A stretch of DNA of 64,000 nt from Hymenobacter psoromatis (GCA_001596155.1 CP014771.1:2542001-2606000); one strand, 5' to 3'; shown: positions 52,081 to 60,699, numbered from the stretch's first letter. Notes: generated by a model from the sequence alone, not told the origin. Translations and numbers: made by a program.

Positions 52081-53076
52081 ATGTCCGCATCGCCTGGCCT
52101 CAAGCGCCGCCTGGGCCTGCTCTCGCTGGTCGTGAGTATCGTCCTGGTTTTTACCAAGTTCTACGCCTACCGCCTCACCTTATCGCAGGTGGTACTCACG
52201 GACGCGCTGGAGAGCATTATCAACGTGTTTACCAGCGGCTTCGCGCTGTACAGCCTCTACCTGGCCGACTTGCCCAAGGACGAAAACCACCCCTACGGCC
52301 ACGGCAAAATCGAGTATTTGTCGGTGGGCTTCGAGGGCGCGCTGATTTTTATCGCCGGCATATTTATCCTGTACAGCGCCACGCTGAGCTTTCTGCACCC
52401 GCACCCGGTGGCGCGGCCCGATTGGGGCGTGGCGCTGCTGGCGGGCACGGCGGTGGTCAATTTGGGGCTGGGCATGTGGCTGGTGCGGGCCGGGCGGCGG
52501 GTGCAGTCGGTGGCGCTGGCGGGCGATGGCAAGCACCTCTACCTCGACGCGCTCACGAGCATCGTGTCGTCGGCGGCGCTGGTGCTGGTGCAGCTCACGG
52601 GCATCATCCGCTTCGACGCGGGCGCGGCGCTGGCGCTGGGCGCTTTTATCTTATTCAATGGCTACCAGCTGGTCCGAAGCTCCGTGTCGGGCCTCATGGA
52701 CGAGAGCGACCTCTCGACCGTGGCCGAAGTAATCGCCGAATTGCAGCGCCTGCGCCGACCCTGCTGGATAGATGTGCATAACCTGCGCGTGCAACGCTAC
52801 GGCGCTAACCTGCACATTGACTGCCACATGCAGATGCCCTACTACCTCTCGCTGGAAAAAGTCCACACCGAAATCCACGAGGTCGAGGAATTGATTCGGG
52901 CGCGTTTCGCGGCCGTGGAAATTGAAATGTTCGTGCACGCCGACCCGTGCTCCTTCGCCGCCTGCTCGCTGTGCCACATGCCCGGCTGCCCCGTGCGCCG
53001 CCACGCGTTCGAGCACGAAGTTGAGTGGGACATTCACAATGCGGTGAAGGACGAGCGGCACCATTTGGCGAAATAG
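52081..53076 (+). CDS. Cation diffusion facilitator (CDF) transporter
   Basis: The 331-residue protein has six membrane segments and a C-terminal cytoplasmic domain. The metal site in helix 2 is DALES (Asp41, Glu44 region), the loop motif is HPYGHGK (70-76), and helix 5 has His152 and Asp156 (HLYLD). CDF proteins export Zn2+, Fe2+ or Mn2+. The tail carries a Cys-rich segment CSFAACSLCHMPGC that may bind metal. With mntH and the VIT-like gene nearby, Fe or Mn balance is a reasonable inference. Its last codons GCG AAA TAG are part of the palindrome that follows. Confidence 0.92.
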   Translation: MSASPGLKRRLGLLSLVVSIVLVFTKFYAYRLTLSQVVLTDALESIINVFTSGFALYSLYLADLPKDENHPYGHGKIEYLSVGFEGALIFIAGIFILYSATLSFLHPHPVARPDWGVALLAGTAVVNLGLGMWLVRAGRRVQSVALAGDGKHLYLDALTSIVSSAALVLVQLTGIIRFDAGAALALGAFILFNGYQLVRSSVSGLMDESDLSTVAEVIAELQRLRRPCWIDVHNLRVQRYGANLHIDCHMQMPYYLSLEKVHTEIHEVEELIRARFAAVEIEMFVHADPCSFAACSLCHMPGCPVRRHAFEHEVEWDIHNAVKDERHHLAK

Positions 53077-53237
53077 TGAGGTGATGAAATGGTGAATGGT
53101 GAATAAAAAGAACGTCATGCTGAGCTTGTCGAAGCATCTCGCGTGGTGAACTAACCTCAACCGTTCAACGATGCGAGCGAGATGCTTCGACAAGCTCAGC
53201 ATGACGTTCTTTTTATTCACCACTTCACTATTTCGCC
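53067..53237. repeat. Class A palindrome whose arms include both flanking stop codons
   Basis: The class A core (53102-53142 against 53177-53217) pairs perfectly. Outer arms GGCGAAATAGTGA (53067-53079) and its complement (53225-53237) extend the symmetry into the last codons of the CDF gene and of the convergent glycosylase gene. Both genes therefore end GCG AAA TAG. The left side has an extra duplicated GGTGAAT-type segment. Confidence 0.9.
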
Positions 53238-53830
53238 GGGCTGGTCCACTTGCTGTCCTTCAGGCGAAAACGCCAGGGTAGGGCCACGGCTTCCGTACCA
53301 GCATACTCCAAGCCCACGCGGGAGCTGGCAATAATATTTTCTTCCTCAATGATTTCGCCCGCGTCTTCAAGCCAAATATCTGGCCCGGTGAGCAGCTCGC
53401 CGTTGAGGGCGGGGGTAAGGCCGAGCGCCTGGCTGAGCACGCCGGGGCCGGCAGTGAGGTTGCGCGCTACTTTAGGCAGGCTGCGGCGGCGCAGCATCAC
53501 GTCAATTCCCTCAAGCGGCTCGATGGCCCGAATGAGCACCGCGTCGGGGTGCCCGGCGTCGTGGGTAGTGATATTGAAAAGCGTGTGCACCCGGTACACG
53601 GTGTAGAGGTAGGCGTGGCCGCCGGGCTGATACAGCGCCTGCGCCTGCCGGGCCTTGCGCTGCAAATGCAGCGTGATGCTAGGGTCACCCTCGTGCCGGT
53701 AGGCTTCGGTTTCGACGATGCGACCGGTCGTTAATTCGTCATCAATAAGGGTGCAAATGCGCTTACCCAGCAGCTCGCGGGCAATGGTGAGCACGTCGGG
53801 GCGCTGGTAGAATTCGGGGGGTAGGAGCAC
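53228..53830 (-). CDS. 3-methyladenine DNA glycosylase, AAG/MPG type
   Basis: The 200-residue protein matches the AAG fold: LLGKRICTLID, IVETEAY with the catalytic Glu42, GGHAYLYTVYRVHTLFNITT, VLIRAIEP and LTAGPGVLSQALGL. It excises alkylated purines at the start of base-excision repair. The usual ASHSYRG-TxRN segment is replaced by PSITLHLQRKARQAQ, a divergent substrate loop, so its range of lesions may differ. The start is GTG at 53830, just after a -7-like TACCTTCG. It stands alone, converging on the CDF gene. Confidence 0.9.
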   Translation of the reverse strand: MLLPPEFYQRPDVLTIARELLGKRICTLIDDELTTGRIVETEAYRHEGDPSITLHLQRKARQAQALYQPGGHAYLYTVYRVHTLFNITTHDAGHPDAVLIRAIEPLEGIDVMLRRRSLPKVARNLTAGPGVLSQALGLTPALNGELLTGPDIWLEDAGEIIEEENIIASSRVGLEYAGTEAVALPWRFRLKDSKWTSPAK

Positions 53831-53860
53831 GGGCGAAGGTAAGAAACCGGGGCCGCGAAG

Positions 53861-54856
53861 CTACTCCGCCAGCAGCTTAACCGGCCCCTTATCCAACCCA
53901 AAAAACGCTATTGCCCGCGCCGGGGTGTCGAGGTCGGCCGTGGTGCGGCCCAGCAGGCGCGGGAAGCGAAACCGGGGCTGCGGCACCACGTGGCCCCCGC
54001 CCCGCCCCGTAAACAGCTCCACCACGGGCTCACCATCGCGCCGCCAAGTGAGCTGCGCTACGGCCGTGGGGTCGGCGGCGCGCTGGTGGGGTAGCACGGT
54101 AGCTACGGGACTATCCGCCAGACCATTGCGCCGGGCGAAGGCTTCGGCCGTGGCCCGCGCCGACAGGGCCATACCCCGGTTGCCAAACCCAAACAGCGTC
54201 ACCCTACCCCCCGCGTAGGGGCTGATGGGGTCCTGGGTGCCGGCCACCAGCAGCACCCGGGCGGTGGGTCCCGCCAGGGCACAGGTGCAGGATTCCGGCG
54301 GGGGCAGGTTGGCCCCGGCCGTGGCGATGGCCGCCACCAGGCGCGGCTCCTCCATCGCCAGCCGAAAGGCCATTTGCCCGCCGTTGGAAAAGCCGAAGGC
54401 ATACGTCCGGCCGGGGTCGGTGCCGTACTCGGTCCGGCAGTGCGCCACCAGCGCCCGCAGGAAGCCCACGTCGTCCACGTTTTCGGTTTTGGCGGGGAAA
54501 GTCGCGGCGCGGCGGCAGTTATTCCAATTGCCCCGGTAGCCGTCGGGGTAGGCCACGGCGAAGCCATAGCGGTCGGCCAGCTCGTCCAGCTCGTAGCCCA
54601 TCCAGCGCCGCAGCGTGGCCCCGTCCTGGTTGGAGCCGTGCAGCGCCAGCACCAGCGGCGCGCCGGGGGGTAGGCCGGCCGGCACGTAGGCGCGGTACGT
54701 GCGCCGGCGCGCGCCCACCAGCAGGGAGCCGGCTCGCGGGGTGGCGCTCAGCGGCGGCACGGCGGGCAGCGGGGCGTGGAGCCAATAGTAGTAAGTGGCA
54801 GCGCCCAGCAGCAAGCCGCCCGCCAGGGGCAGGCCGATTTTCAAAAATAAAGACAT
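53861..54856 (-). CDS. LpqC/PHB-depolymerase-like secreted esterase
   Basis: The 331-residue protein has an N-terminal membrane or signal helix (IGLPLAGGLLLGAATYYYW) and an alpha/beta-hydrolase domain of the CE1/LpqC type. The oxyanion segment is LVLALHGSNQDG, the nucleophile elbow GFSNGGQMA, an Asp lies in GTQDPISPY, and the His in GGGHVVPQP. Feruloyl or acetyl esterase activity is typical. It is the last gene of the MerR-oxidoreductase-esterase operon (16-bp gap). ATG 54856 was chosen since the upstream extension overlaps the preceding gene. Confidence 0.87.
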   Translation of the reverse strand: MSLFLKIGLPLAGGLLLGAATYYYWLHAPLPAVPPLSATPRAGSLLVGARRRTYRAYVPAGLPPGAPLVLALHGSNQDGATLRRWMGYELDELADRYGFAVAYPDGYRGNWNNCRRAATFPAKTENVDDVGFLRALVAHCRTEYGTDPGRTYAFGFSNGGQMAFRLAMEEPRLVAAIATAGANLPPPESCTCALAGPTARVLLVAGTQDPISPYAGGRVTLFGFGNRGMALSARATAEAFARRNGLADSPVATVLPHQRAADPTAVAQLTWRRDGEPVVELFTGRGGGHVVPQPRFRFPRLLGRTTADLDTPARAIAFFGLDKGPVKLLAE

Positions 54857-54872
54857 GATTATCAGGGAGTAA

Positions 54873-55874
54873 TTACGGCTCCAGCACGATTTTGCCGGCG
54901 GGCCGGGTTTCTTCCAGCAGTCGGTGGGCCTCGGCGGCCTGGGCCAGGGGTAGCACCTGGGCAATGAGGGGGTGAAGCTGGCCTTCGCTCAGCCAGTGGA
55001 GCATGGCGGCGGCATCGGGCTGCGCGGCGTGCCAGTCCTTTTCCGACGCCACGAAGGAGGTTATCACCCGCTTACCGCCCGGCCGCAGCTTCAGCCAGCC
55101 AAACCGCAGCATGGTCGTCAGCAGCTTCAGCTGGGGGTGGCCGGAGCCCTGCAGGGCGTCGGAAACCCCGAATAGCACCAGCGTACCCGTGCGGCTCAGG
55201 GCCTGATACGAGCGCGCTAAGTGCGGCCCGCCGATGGGGTCGAGCACGGCATCGACCCCGGCCCCGCCGGTCAGGCGCTCAATTTCCCGCACGAAATCGG
55301 TTTTCCCGTAGTCAATGGGAATGCCCCCCTGCGCCCGCACCAGGGCCTGCTTGCCCGTCGAGGCCGTGCCAAACGCCTGGATGCCCAGCACCTGGGCCAC
55401 CTGCAACACGGCCGTGCCCACGCCCCCGCCCGTCCCGTGAATGAGCACGCGCTGGCCGGCCTGGAGCCGGGTGTCGCGCGTCAGCAGGCGAAAAGCCGTC
55501 GCGTAGTTGAGCACCGCGCTCACGGCCGCCACGGGCGACAGCGACGCGGGTATCGGAATTAGTTGGCTGGCATTCAGGCAGGTATACGTGGTGTAGCCGC
55601 CCAGGCCGGGCAGGGCCGCCACCCGGTCGCCGGGCTTCACCCGCGTTACGGCGCGGCCCACGGCCTCCACATCGCCCACCAAATCGTAGCCGGGGGTGAG
55701 GGGAAAAGACGAGCCGGGCACCGCCCCCCGCCGCCGCATCACGTCGCCGTAGGCCACGCCGCACGCCCGCACCCGGATGAGGGCTTCGTGGGGCTGGGGC
55801 ACCGGGATGGGCTCCTCGCGCAGGCGCAACTGCTCGGGGCCGCCTGGCCGGTCAATTACAATGCGCTGGTTCAT
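54873..55874 (-). CDS. Zinc-independent quinone oxidoreductase-like MDR protein
   Basis: The 333-residue protein is a medium-chain dehydrogenase of the quinone oxidoreductase (QOR) branch. It has the N-terminal GroES-like domain (RVRACGVAYGDVMRR), then VLIHGTGGGVGTAVLQVAQ as the NADPH-binding fold. No structural or catalytic zinc Cys set is present. It should reduce quinones or enones. A MerR regulator gene ends 4 bp upstream, so it is very likely regulated by that protein. Confidence 0.9.
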   Translation of the reverse strand: MNQRIVIDRPGGPEQLRLREEPIPVPQPHEALIRVRACGVAYGDVMRRRGAVPGSSFPLTPGYDLVGDVEAVGRAVTRVKPGDRVAALPGLGGYTTYTCLNASQLIPIPASLSPVAAVSAVLNYATAFRLLTRDTRLQAGQRVLIHGTGGGVGTAVLQVAQVLGIQAFGTASTGKQALVRAQGGIPIDYGKTDFVREIERLTGGAGVDAVLDPIGGPHLARSYQALSRTGTLVLFGVSDALQGSGHPQLKLLTTMLRFGWLKLRPGGKRVITSFVASEKDWHAAQPDAAAMLHWLSEGQLHPLIAQVLPLAQAAEAHRLLEETRPAGKIVLEP

Positions 55875-55878
55875 AAGC

Positions 55879-56292
55879 TTATAAATTACTAGTAGCCGGA
55901 CAGTTGACCGGGGTAGGCTCGCCGGCTCCGGCCGCGCAGCGCCGGGCTTCCAGCTCATTCAGGCTGTGCCGCAGGCGGCCGCGCAGCGCTTCCAGCTGGC
56001 GCATTTTCTCCTCCACTGCGGCCAGCTTTTCGGTGATGCGCAGCCGTAGCTCAGCGGGCGAAAGTCCTTCTTTTCCCCACAAATCCAGCCCGTCGGCAAT
56101 CTCCGCCAGGGTGAAGCCCAGGTCTTTACCCTGCTGGATGAGCGCCAGCCGCGCCACGGTCGCGGCCGGGTAGCTCTTGTAATTGTTAAAGGCGGAAGGC
56201 CGGCCCGCCGCTGGCAGCAAACCCAGCTTTTCATAGTGCCGGATAGTATCCCGCGAAACGCCGGTCTGGCGCACGATTTCCCCGATGAGCAT
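55879..56292 (-). CDS. MerR-family transcriptional regulator
   Basis: The 137-residue protein starts MLIGEIVRQTGVSRDTIRHYEKLGLLP, the MerR winged-helix signature, and continues with the long dimerisation helix (RLRITEKLAAVEEKMRQLEAL). Two C-terminal Cys residues (RRCAAGAGEP and VNCPATSNL) could form a metal or redox sensor. A MerR-type dyad lies about 55 bp upstream, pointing to autoregulation of the three-gene operon. The upstream in-frame extension to 56505 reads through this operator and was rejected. Confidence 0.92.
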   Translation of the reverse strand: MLIGEIVRQTGVSRDTIRHYEKLGLLPAAGRPSAFNNYKSYPAATVARLALIQQGKDLGFTLAEIADGLDLWGKEGLSPAELRLRITEKLAAVEEKMRQLEALRGRLRHSLNELEARRCAAGAGEPTPVNCPATSNL

Positions 56293-56345
56293 GGTGCGAT
56301 AAAGTCGAAATGGGAAGCGGCGGGCCGAAGCGCACCCCAATAAAC

Positions 56346-56367
56346 ACCGTGGGGTATAGTCCACGGT
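56346..56367. promoter_or_regulatory. MerR-type operator/promoter dyad
   Basis: ACCGTGG (56346-56352) and CCACGGT (56361-56367) are exact inverted repeats separated by 8 bp. On the minus strand they overlap TTGACC and TATACC hexamer-like elements with the long spacing typical of MerR-controlled promoters. Confidence 0.65.
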
Positions 56368-56531
56368 CAAGGGTTTTTTAGTTAACATGACCAGACTATC
56401 AGCTATTTTTTTGATAATCAGCCACTTATTTTTCATTCCTACTGCCATAATTTTATAAAACCCTTGCCTACCCCAGTTGCGTGGGCGCGACCTACTGACG
56501 CACAAGCTAAAGCTTATGCTATATCCGGCGC

Positions 56532-56539
56532 TACCTTTG
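56532..56539 (+). promoter_or_regulatory. Promoter -7 box of the cobalamin riboswitch transcript
   Basis: TACCTTTG matches TAnnTTTG and ends about 10-15 nt before the first paired region of the riboswitch. Confidence 0.6.
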
Positions 56540-56549
56540 CGCCCGCCAC

Positions 56550-56745
56550 GGTGACCAGACTCCTACCCACGGAGCGAGGTTGAAAAGGGAATCCGGTTCA
56601 ATGCCGGAGCTGTCCCCGCAACTGTACGCGCTACATCGGGGTGGGCACCCCACGCCACTGCTGGCTTTGATTATCGCTTGATAACCAGGCTGGTGGGAAG
56701 GCCGCCCACCCGGCAGCGCAAGCCAGGAAACCTGCCAGGGCAATT
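56550..56745 (+). ncRNA. Cobalamin (B12) riboswitch
   Basis: The leader contains the conserved core GGGAATCCGGTTCAATGCCG (56588-56607), then GAGCTGTCCCCGCAACTGTA, the GGTGGGAAGGC segment (56692-56703), and the B12-box AGCCAGGAAACCTGCC (56721-56736). Their order and spacing match the adenosylcobalamin riboswitch family. It lies upstream of the BtuB-like gene and should switch it off when B12 is plentiful. After the aptamer, a CGCGCGGAGGACGCGCGG self-complementary stretch (from about 56757) could be part of the expression platform; the rest of the leader to 56918 is G-rich with no gene. Confidence 0.95.
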
Positions 56746-56918
56746 CACAGGTTCAGCGCGCGCGGAGGACGCGCGGAGAACGAGCATCCCTACCCCACCC
56801 CGGCCCCGCGGCCGGGGGTAGGCGGGGGCGCTTGGCCTCAGCCCCGGCGGGGGTTTCCGGTTTTGGCCGGGAATTTTGACGGGGTTTTGGACTGAATTTT
56901 CGCCAGAAAATTTAGTTC

Positions 56919-58961
56919 GTGTTGGTTTTTAATTTTTTAGTAAAAATCTTTTTCGGCTCTTCGGGCCGGACGCGCGGCTGTGCCCTGGCGGCGCTGCTGG
57001 CGGCCGGCCCCGCCGCGCACGCTCAAACCGCGCCCGGCCGCCCTACCCCCCCCGCCCGGCCCGATACGCTCACCACCCGCGCCCACCGGCTGCCCGAGGC
57101 GCAGGTGCGCGCTGTGCGGCCCGAGCAGTTTGCCGTGGGCAGCCGCCGCTTGGAGGTAGATTCGGCGGTGCTGGCGCAGTACCGCGGCGGCACCGTGACG
57201 GACGTGCTCGGGAGCCGGCTCGGGCTCTATATCAAGAACTACGGGCCGGGGCAGCTGGCTACGATTTCGCTGCGTGGCACCTCTTCGCAGCACACGGCCG
57301 TGCTCTGGAACGGGCTGAATATCATGCTGCCTACCCTGGGTCAGAACGACTTGTCGCTGCTGCCCATTAGTGGCAATACGCAGCTTTCGGTGCAGCTGGG
57401 TCCGGCCGCGGCGCTCTACGGCAGCGGGGCGGTGGGCGGGGCCATCGTGCTGCGCACCGAGCCCGACTGGCGGCCCGGCGTGCGCGGCAGCGTGCAGGCC
57501 GATGCCGGCAGCTTTGGCCTGCGGGGCGGCAACGTGGAGGCCCGCGCGGCGGGTCCTGCCCTGGCCGTGCGCGTGGCCGCCAGCTACCGCGAAGCCCAAA
57601 ACAACTACCCCTACCTGGTGCGCGAGCCCGCCGGCCTGGTGCGCTACACCCTGCAAAACGCGGCCCTGCGCCACCAGTGGAGCTTCAGCCCCGACCTGGC
57701 CTGGCGCGTGGGCACGGCCAGCGAACTGACCGCCTCGGTGTGGCTGACCGACGCCGACCGCGAGATTCAGCAGGGCACCAGCGTGGCCGGCTCCAACGCC
57801 CGCGAAATCGACCAGAGCCGCCGCCTGGTGCTAGGCTACCGGCGCGCCACGACTGGCGGCGGGCAGTGGTCGGTGCGCGGGGCGTGGTTTGAGGATATTA
57901 TCAACTACTCCGACCAGGGCGCCATCAGCAACTCGCGGGTGCGCACCACCCAAAGCCAGGCCGACTACACGGCCCCGCTGGGCCCGCGCGCCAGCCTGCG
58001 CCTGGGCGTGGAGGCCCAGCACTTTGCCGCCCTGGTGGATGGCTACGGCGACGAGCCGATTGCTGAAAACCGGGCCGCCGCCTTCGCGCTGCTGCGCTAC
58101 GACCCGCGCCCTACCCTCCGCCTGTCGGCCAACCTGCGGCAGGCGGCGCTGCCGGCGGGCCTGGCCCCCCTCACGCCCACCGTAGGCCTGGAGTGGGATT
58201 TATACCAGCCGGTTACGACGGCTGTTGATTCCCTACCCCCCGCCCAGCAGCCGGGCCTCACGCTCAAGGCCAGCGCGGCGCGCACCTACCGCGCCCCCAC
58301 CCTCAACGAGCGCTACTGGCGGCCCGGCGGCAACCCCGACCTGCTGGCCGAGGCGGGCGGTGGCTACGAAGTGGGCCTACGCCAGCGCCTGGGCACGGCC
58401 GCCTTTTTGCAGCTGGAAAACGAGCTGACGGCCTTTTACCAGCTGGTGGACAACTGGGTGCAGTGGCTGCCGCTGGGCGCGGGCGGCACCTACACGCCGC
58501 GCAACCTGCGCCAGGTGCGCAGCCAGGGCCTCGAAGCCAGCTCGGCCCTGCGCCTGCGCCAGGGCCGCTACCGCGCGGCGGTAAGGGCCAGCTACAGCCT
58601 CACCTCGACCCAAAAAACGCAGGGCGTCGCTGCCGATACCGACCCCGTGGGCGTGCAGCTGGCCTACGTGCCGCTGCACCGCGCCACCCTCAGCACCGAC
58701 CACGCGTGGCGCGGCTGGCTGGCCAGCGCGGCGTTCACCTTCAGCAGCTTTGCTTATACTGATGCGTCGGCTAGCAGCTTTTTGCCGGCGGTGGGGCTGC
58801 TGGGGGCCACGCTGGGCCGCACCGTGCCCCTACCCCACCGCACCGGCCTCACGTTGCTCGTGCAGAGCACCAATTTGCTCAACCGCGCCTACGACAGCTA
58901 CCCGGCCCGGCCCGCGCCACCGCGGGCGTTCAGCGTCAGCCTGCGCTACGATTATCACTGA
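56919..58961 (+). CDS. btuB: BtuB-like TonB-dependent cobalamin receptor
   Basis: The 680-residue protein has a signal peptide (LAALLAAGPAAHAQ) and a plug (AQVRAVRPEQFAVGSRRLEV; ISLRGTSSQHTAVLWNGLNI; YGSGAVGGAIVLRTE). The barrel ends in an aromatic-rich RAFSVSLRYDYH. The riboswitch directly upstream identifies the ligand as a corrinoid. No ATG is available near the signal peptide; GTG at 56919 is the most likely start but is uncertain. A propeller lipoprotein gene follows 62 bp downstream. Confidence 0.92.
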   Translation: MLVFNFLVKIFFGSSGRTRGCALAALLAAGPAAHAQTAPGRPTPPARPDTLTTRAHRLPEAQVRAVRPEQFAVGSRRLEVDSAVLAQYRGGTVTDVLGSRLGLYIKNYGPGQLATISLRGTSSQHTAVLWNGLNIMLPTLGQNDLSLLPISGNTQLSVQLGPAAALYGSGAVGGAIVLRTEPDWRPGVRGSVQADAGSFGLRGGNVEARAAGPALAVRVAASYREAQNNYPYLVREPAGLVRYTLQNAALRHQWSFSPDLAWRVGTASELTASVWLTDADREIQQGTSVAGSNAREIDQSRRLVLGYRRATTGGGQWSVRGAWFEDIINYSDQGAISNSRVRTTQSQADYTAPLGPRASLRLGVEAQHFAALVDGYGDEPIAENRAAAFALLRYDPRPTLRLSANLRQAALPAGLAPLTPTVGLEWDLYQPVTTAVDSLPPAQQPGLTLKASAARTYRAPTLNERYWRPGGNPDLLAEAGGGYEVGLRQRLGTAAFLQLENELTAFYQLVDNWVQWLPLGAGGTYTPRNLRQVRSQGLEASSALRLRQGRYRAAVRASYSLTSTQKTQGVAADTDPVGVQLAYVPLHRATLSTDHAWRGWLASAAFTFSSFAYTDASASSFLPAVGLLGATLGRTVPLPHRTGLTLLVQSTNLLNRAYDSYPARPAPPRAFSVSLRYDYH

Positions 58962-59023
58962 TTTTCAACTTAATACTTTCTTTTTTCCGGCCGATTAGCT
59001 ATCGGTATTTACCCTTTTCATGT

Positions 59024-60091
59024 ATGAAAAAAACGCTTCTTTTGACATTGCTCAGCGCCGTGGTGCTGGCCAGCTGCGACCCTAAGCACGACCCCGACCC
59101 CGTAGTGCCCGCCACCACCGGCGTGTATGTGCTGAGCGAAGGCCAGTATGGTGCCGGCGACGGAGTCGTGAGCGCCTTCGACAAATCGACTAAAACGCTG
59201 GTCGTGGATGCCTTCGGGGCAGCCAATGGCGGCTCCAAGCTCGGCGATGTCATCCAGGATATGGGCGTCGTGGGCAGTAGCGGCTACGTGTGCGTGAATG
59301 CCTCTAATAAGGTGGAAGTGGTGAGCCTGCCCGATTTTAAGTCGGTCGCCACCATCCGCAACATTCGGCAGCCGCGCTATTTCGCCGCTACCTCGGCCAC
59401 GCGGGGCTACGTCACGTCGTGGCGCGGGCCCTACACCAACTACCAGCCCGGCAAGGTGATGGTGCTGAACCTGACCACCAACACGGTTATCGACAGCATC
59501 ACGGTGGGCCGCAACCCCGAGCAGCTCATCGCGCTCAACGGCTTGCTGTATGTACCTAACAGCTATGATAATACGGTGTCAGTAATTGATGCGACTACCA
59601 ATAAAGTAACCTCTACCGTCACCGTTAGCGATGGCCCGCGCAACGTGATGGCCGACCAGGCCGGCAACATCTGGGCGCTGTGCTCAGGCTTCACGGTCTA
59701 TAATTCGGTACCGCCATACAATATCATCAGCAGCACGCCAGCTGCCCTGGTGCGTTTTGCCACGGCCAGCCCGACTACGCAGCTCAAGCTGGCTTTTGTT
59801 GGGGGTAGCCCCACCCAGCTGCGCATCAGCCCCGATAAAACTCAGCTGTACTACGGCTTCAACGGGGCCGAATATCAGATGAGCACGACGGCCACTACGC
59901 TGCCCGCCACGCCCTTCATCCGCCGTAATTTCAATGGCTTTGGCATCGACCCGCGCGACAACACGCTTTACGCGGCCGTTTCGACCGGCTACACCACCAA
60001 CGGCCGCTTTCTGCGCTACCCGGCCGCCGGCGGGGCCGCCATCGACTCGTTTACGGTGAAAGTAGGCCCCAACGGCTTCGTATTCTACTAA
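59024..60091 (+). CDS. btuG: BtuG-like surface beta-propeller lipoprotein
   Basis: The 355-residue protein has a lipobox VLASC (Cys18) and YncE-like beta-propeller repeats (VLNLTTNTVIDSITVGRNPEQ; VSVIDATTNKVTSTVTV; NVMADQAGNIWAL). In Bacteroides, BtuG lipoproteins with this fold bind B12 tightly on the cell surface and pass it to BtuB. The position behind a riboswitch-controlled btuB-like gene supports the same role. Its last codon and TAA adjoin the palindrome at 60091-60265. Confidence 0.85.
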   Translation: MKKTLLLTLLSAVVLASCDPKHDPDPVVPATTGVYVLSEGQYGAGDGVVSAFDKSTKTLVVDAFGAANGGSKLGDVIQDMGVVGSSGYVCVNASNKVEVVSLPDFKSVATIRNIRQPRYFAATSATRGYVTSWRGPYTNYQPGKVMVLNLTTNTVIDSITVGRNPEQLIALNGLLYVPNSYDNTVSVIDATTNKVTSTVTVSDGPRNVMADQAGNIWALCSGFTVYNSVPPYNIISSTPAALVRFATASPTTQLKLAFVGGSPTQLRISPDKTQLYYGFNGAEYQMSTTATTLPATPFIRRNFNGFGIDPRDNTLYAAVSTGYTTNGRFLRYPAAGGAAIDSFTVKVGPNGFVFY

Positions 60092-60265
60092 ATCGCGGAT
60101 TGAGCAGCTGGCGCGGATTTCGCGGATGCGAACGGCGCTAAACTGCTTTTTAACTCAAGAAGGCCTCTCTTTCTTCGCGAAAGAGAGGCCTTCTTGTTAG
60201 CAAGTCGTGGACGTGAGCGCCGTTCGCATCCGCGAAATCTGCGCTATCCGCTCAATCCGCGATTA
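60091..60265. repeat. Long nested palindrome between convergent genes
   Basis: Outer arms AATCGCGGATTGAGC (from about 60091) and complement (to 60265) are interrupted by small bulges. A second nested stem, AAGAAGGCCTCTCTTTC with its complement around TTCGC (about 60158-60196), is a strong terminator. The left arm begins at the btuG stop codon and the right arm ends in the lipoprotein stop codon. Confidence 0.85.
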
Positions 60266-60535
60266 GTGGTCGGCTACGCCGTCGTGGTTTTTGTCGGCTG
60301 AGCGGGCGGCATCTTTGTAAAGCTGCTCGCCCGTGGGCTGGCGATTGGTGTCCTTGGTGAGGCCAGCGGTGAGCGAATCGCCGTTGGGAGTGCCTTGGTG
60401 GCCAGACATATATTCCCCTTTAATCGACCCTTGCTCCACGTTGACGGCCCCCGGCTTTGTGCGGTCGTTGCAAGCGCTGAGAAGAAGAGGAAGGGCAAGA
60501 GCCAGCCCGAGCAAGCGGAAAGTGCGGGTAGTCAT
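60263..60535 (-). CDS. Small lipoprotein with a calcium-loop-like tail (90 aa)
   Basis: The protein has a lipobox LLLSAC (Cys22), a polar linker, and a C-terminal DKNHDGVADH resembling the DxNxDG calcium-binding loops of EF-hand, dockerin or thrombospondin-3 repeats. The family is not recognised. It converges on btuG. A CAAC-rich mature start (NDRTKPGAVNVEQGS) gives no further clue. Confidence 0.7.
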   Translation of the reverse strand: MTTRTFRLLGLALALPLLLSACNDRTKPGAVNVEQGSIKGEYMSGHQGTPNGDSLTAGLTKDTNRQPTGEQLYKDAARSADKNHDGVADH

Positions 60536-60686
60536 GGAATAGAAAAAATAGCGGCTACCCCCGGCGAGGGCAGGCAGTGAGGAAAAACCAGGCGCAAGGT
60601 ACTACCGCCGCCCCGAGCCGCGGCCAGCACCGCGCGCAAAAGTTGGACGCCGCGCCCCGGTTGCGGCGCAGTTGCGGCGGCGGCGG

Positions 60687-60694
60687 TAAATTTG
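60687..60694 (+). promoter_or_regulatory. -7 box abutting the start of a membrane-protein gene
   Basis: TAAATTTG matches TAnnTTTG and is followed by CCCCG and the ATG at 60700, so the transcript would be leaderless or nearly so. Confidence 0.5.
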
Positions 60695-60699
60695 CCCCG

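Noticed and set aside
56531..56743. 70-residue minus-strand protein over the cobalamin riboswitch
   Set aside because: The region is fully explained by the conserved riboswitch on the plus strand.
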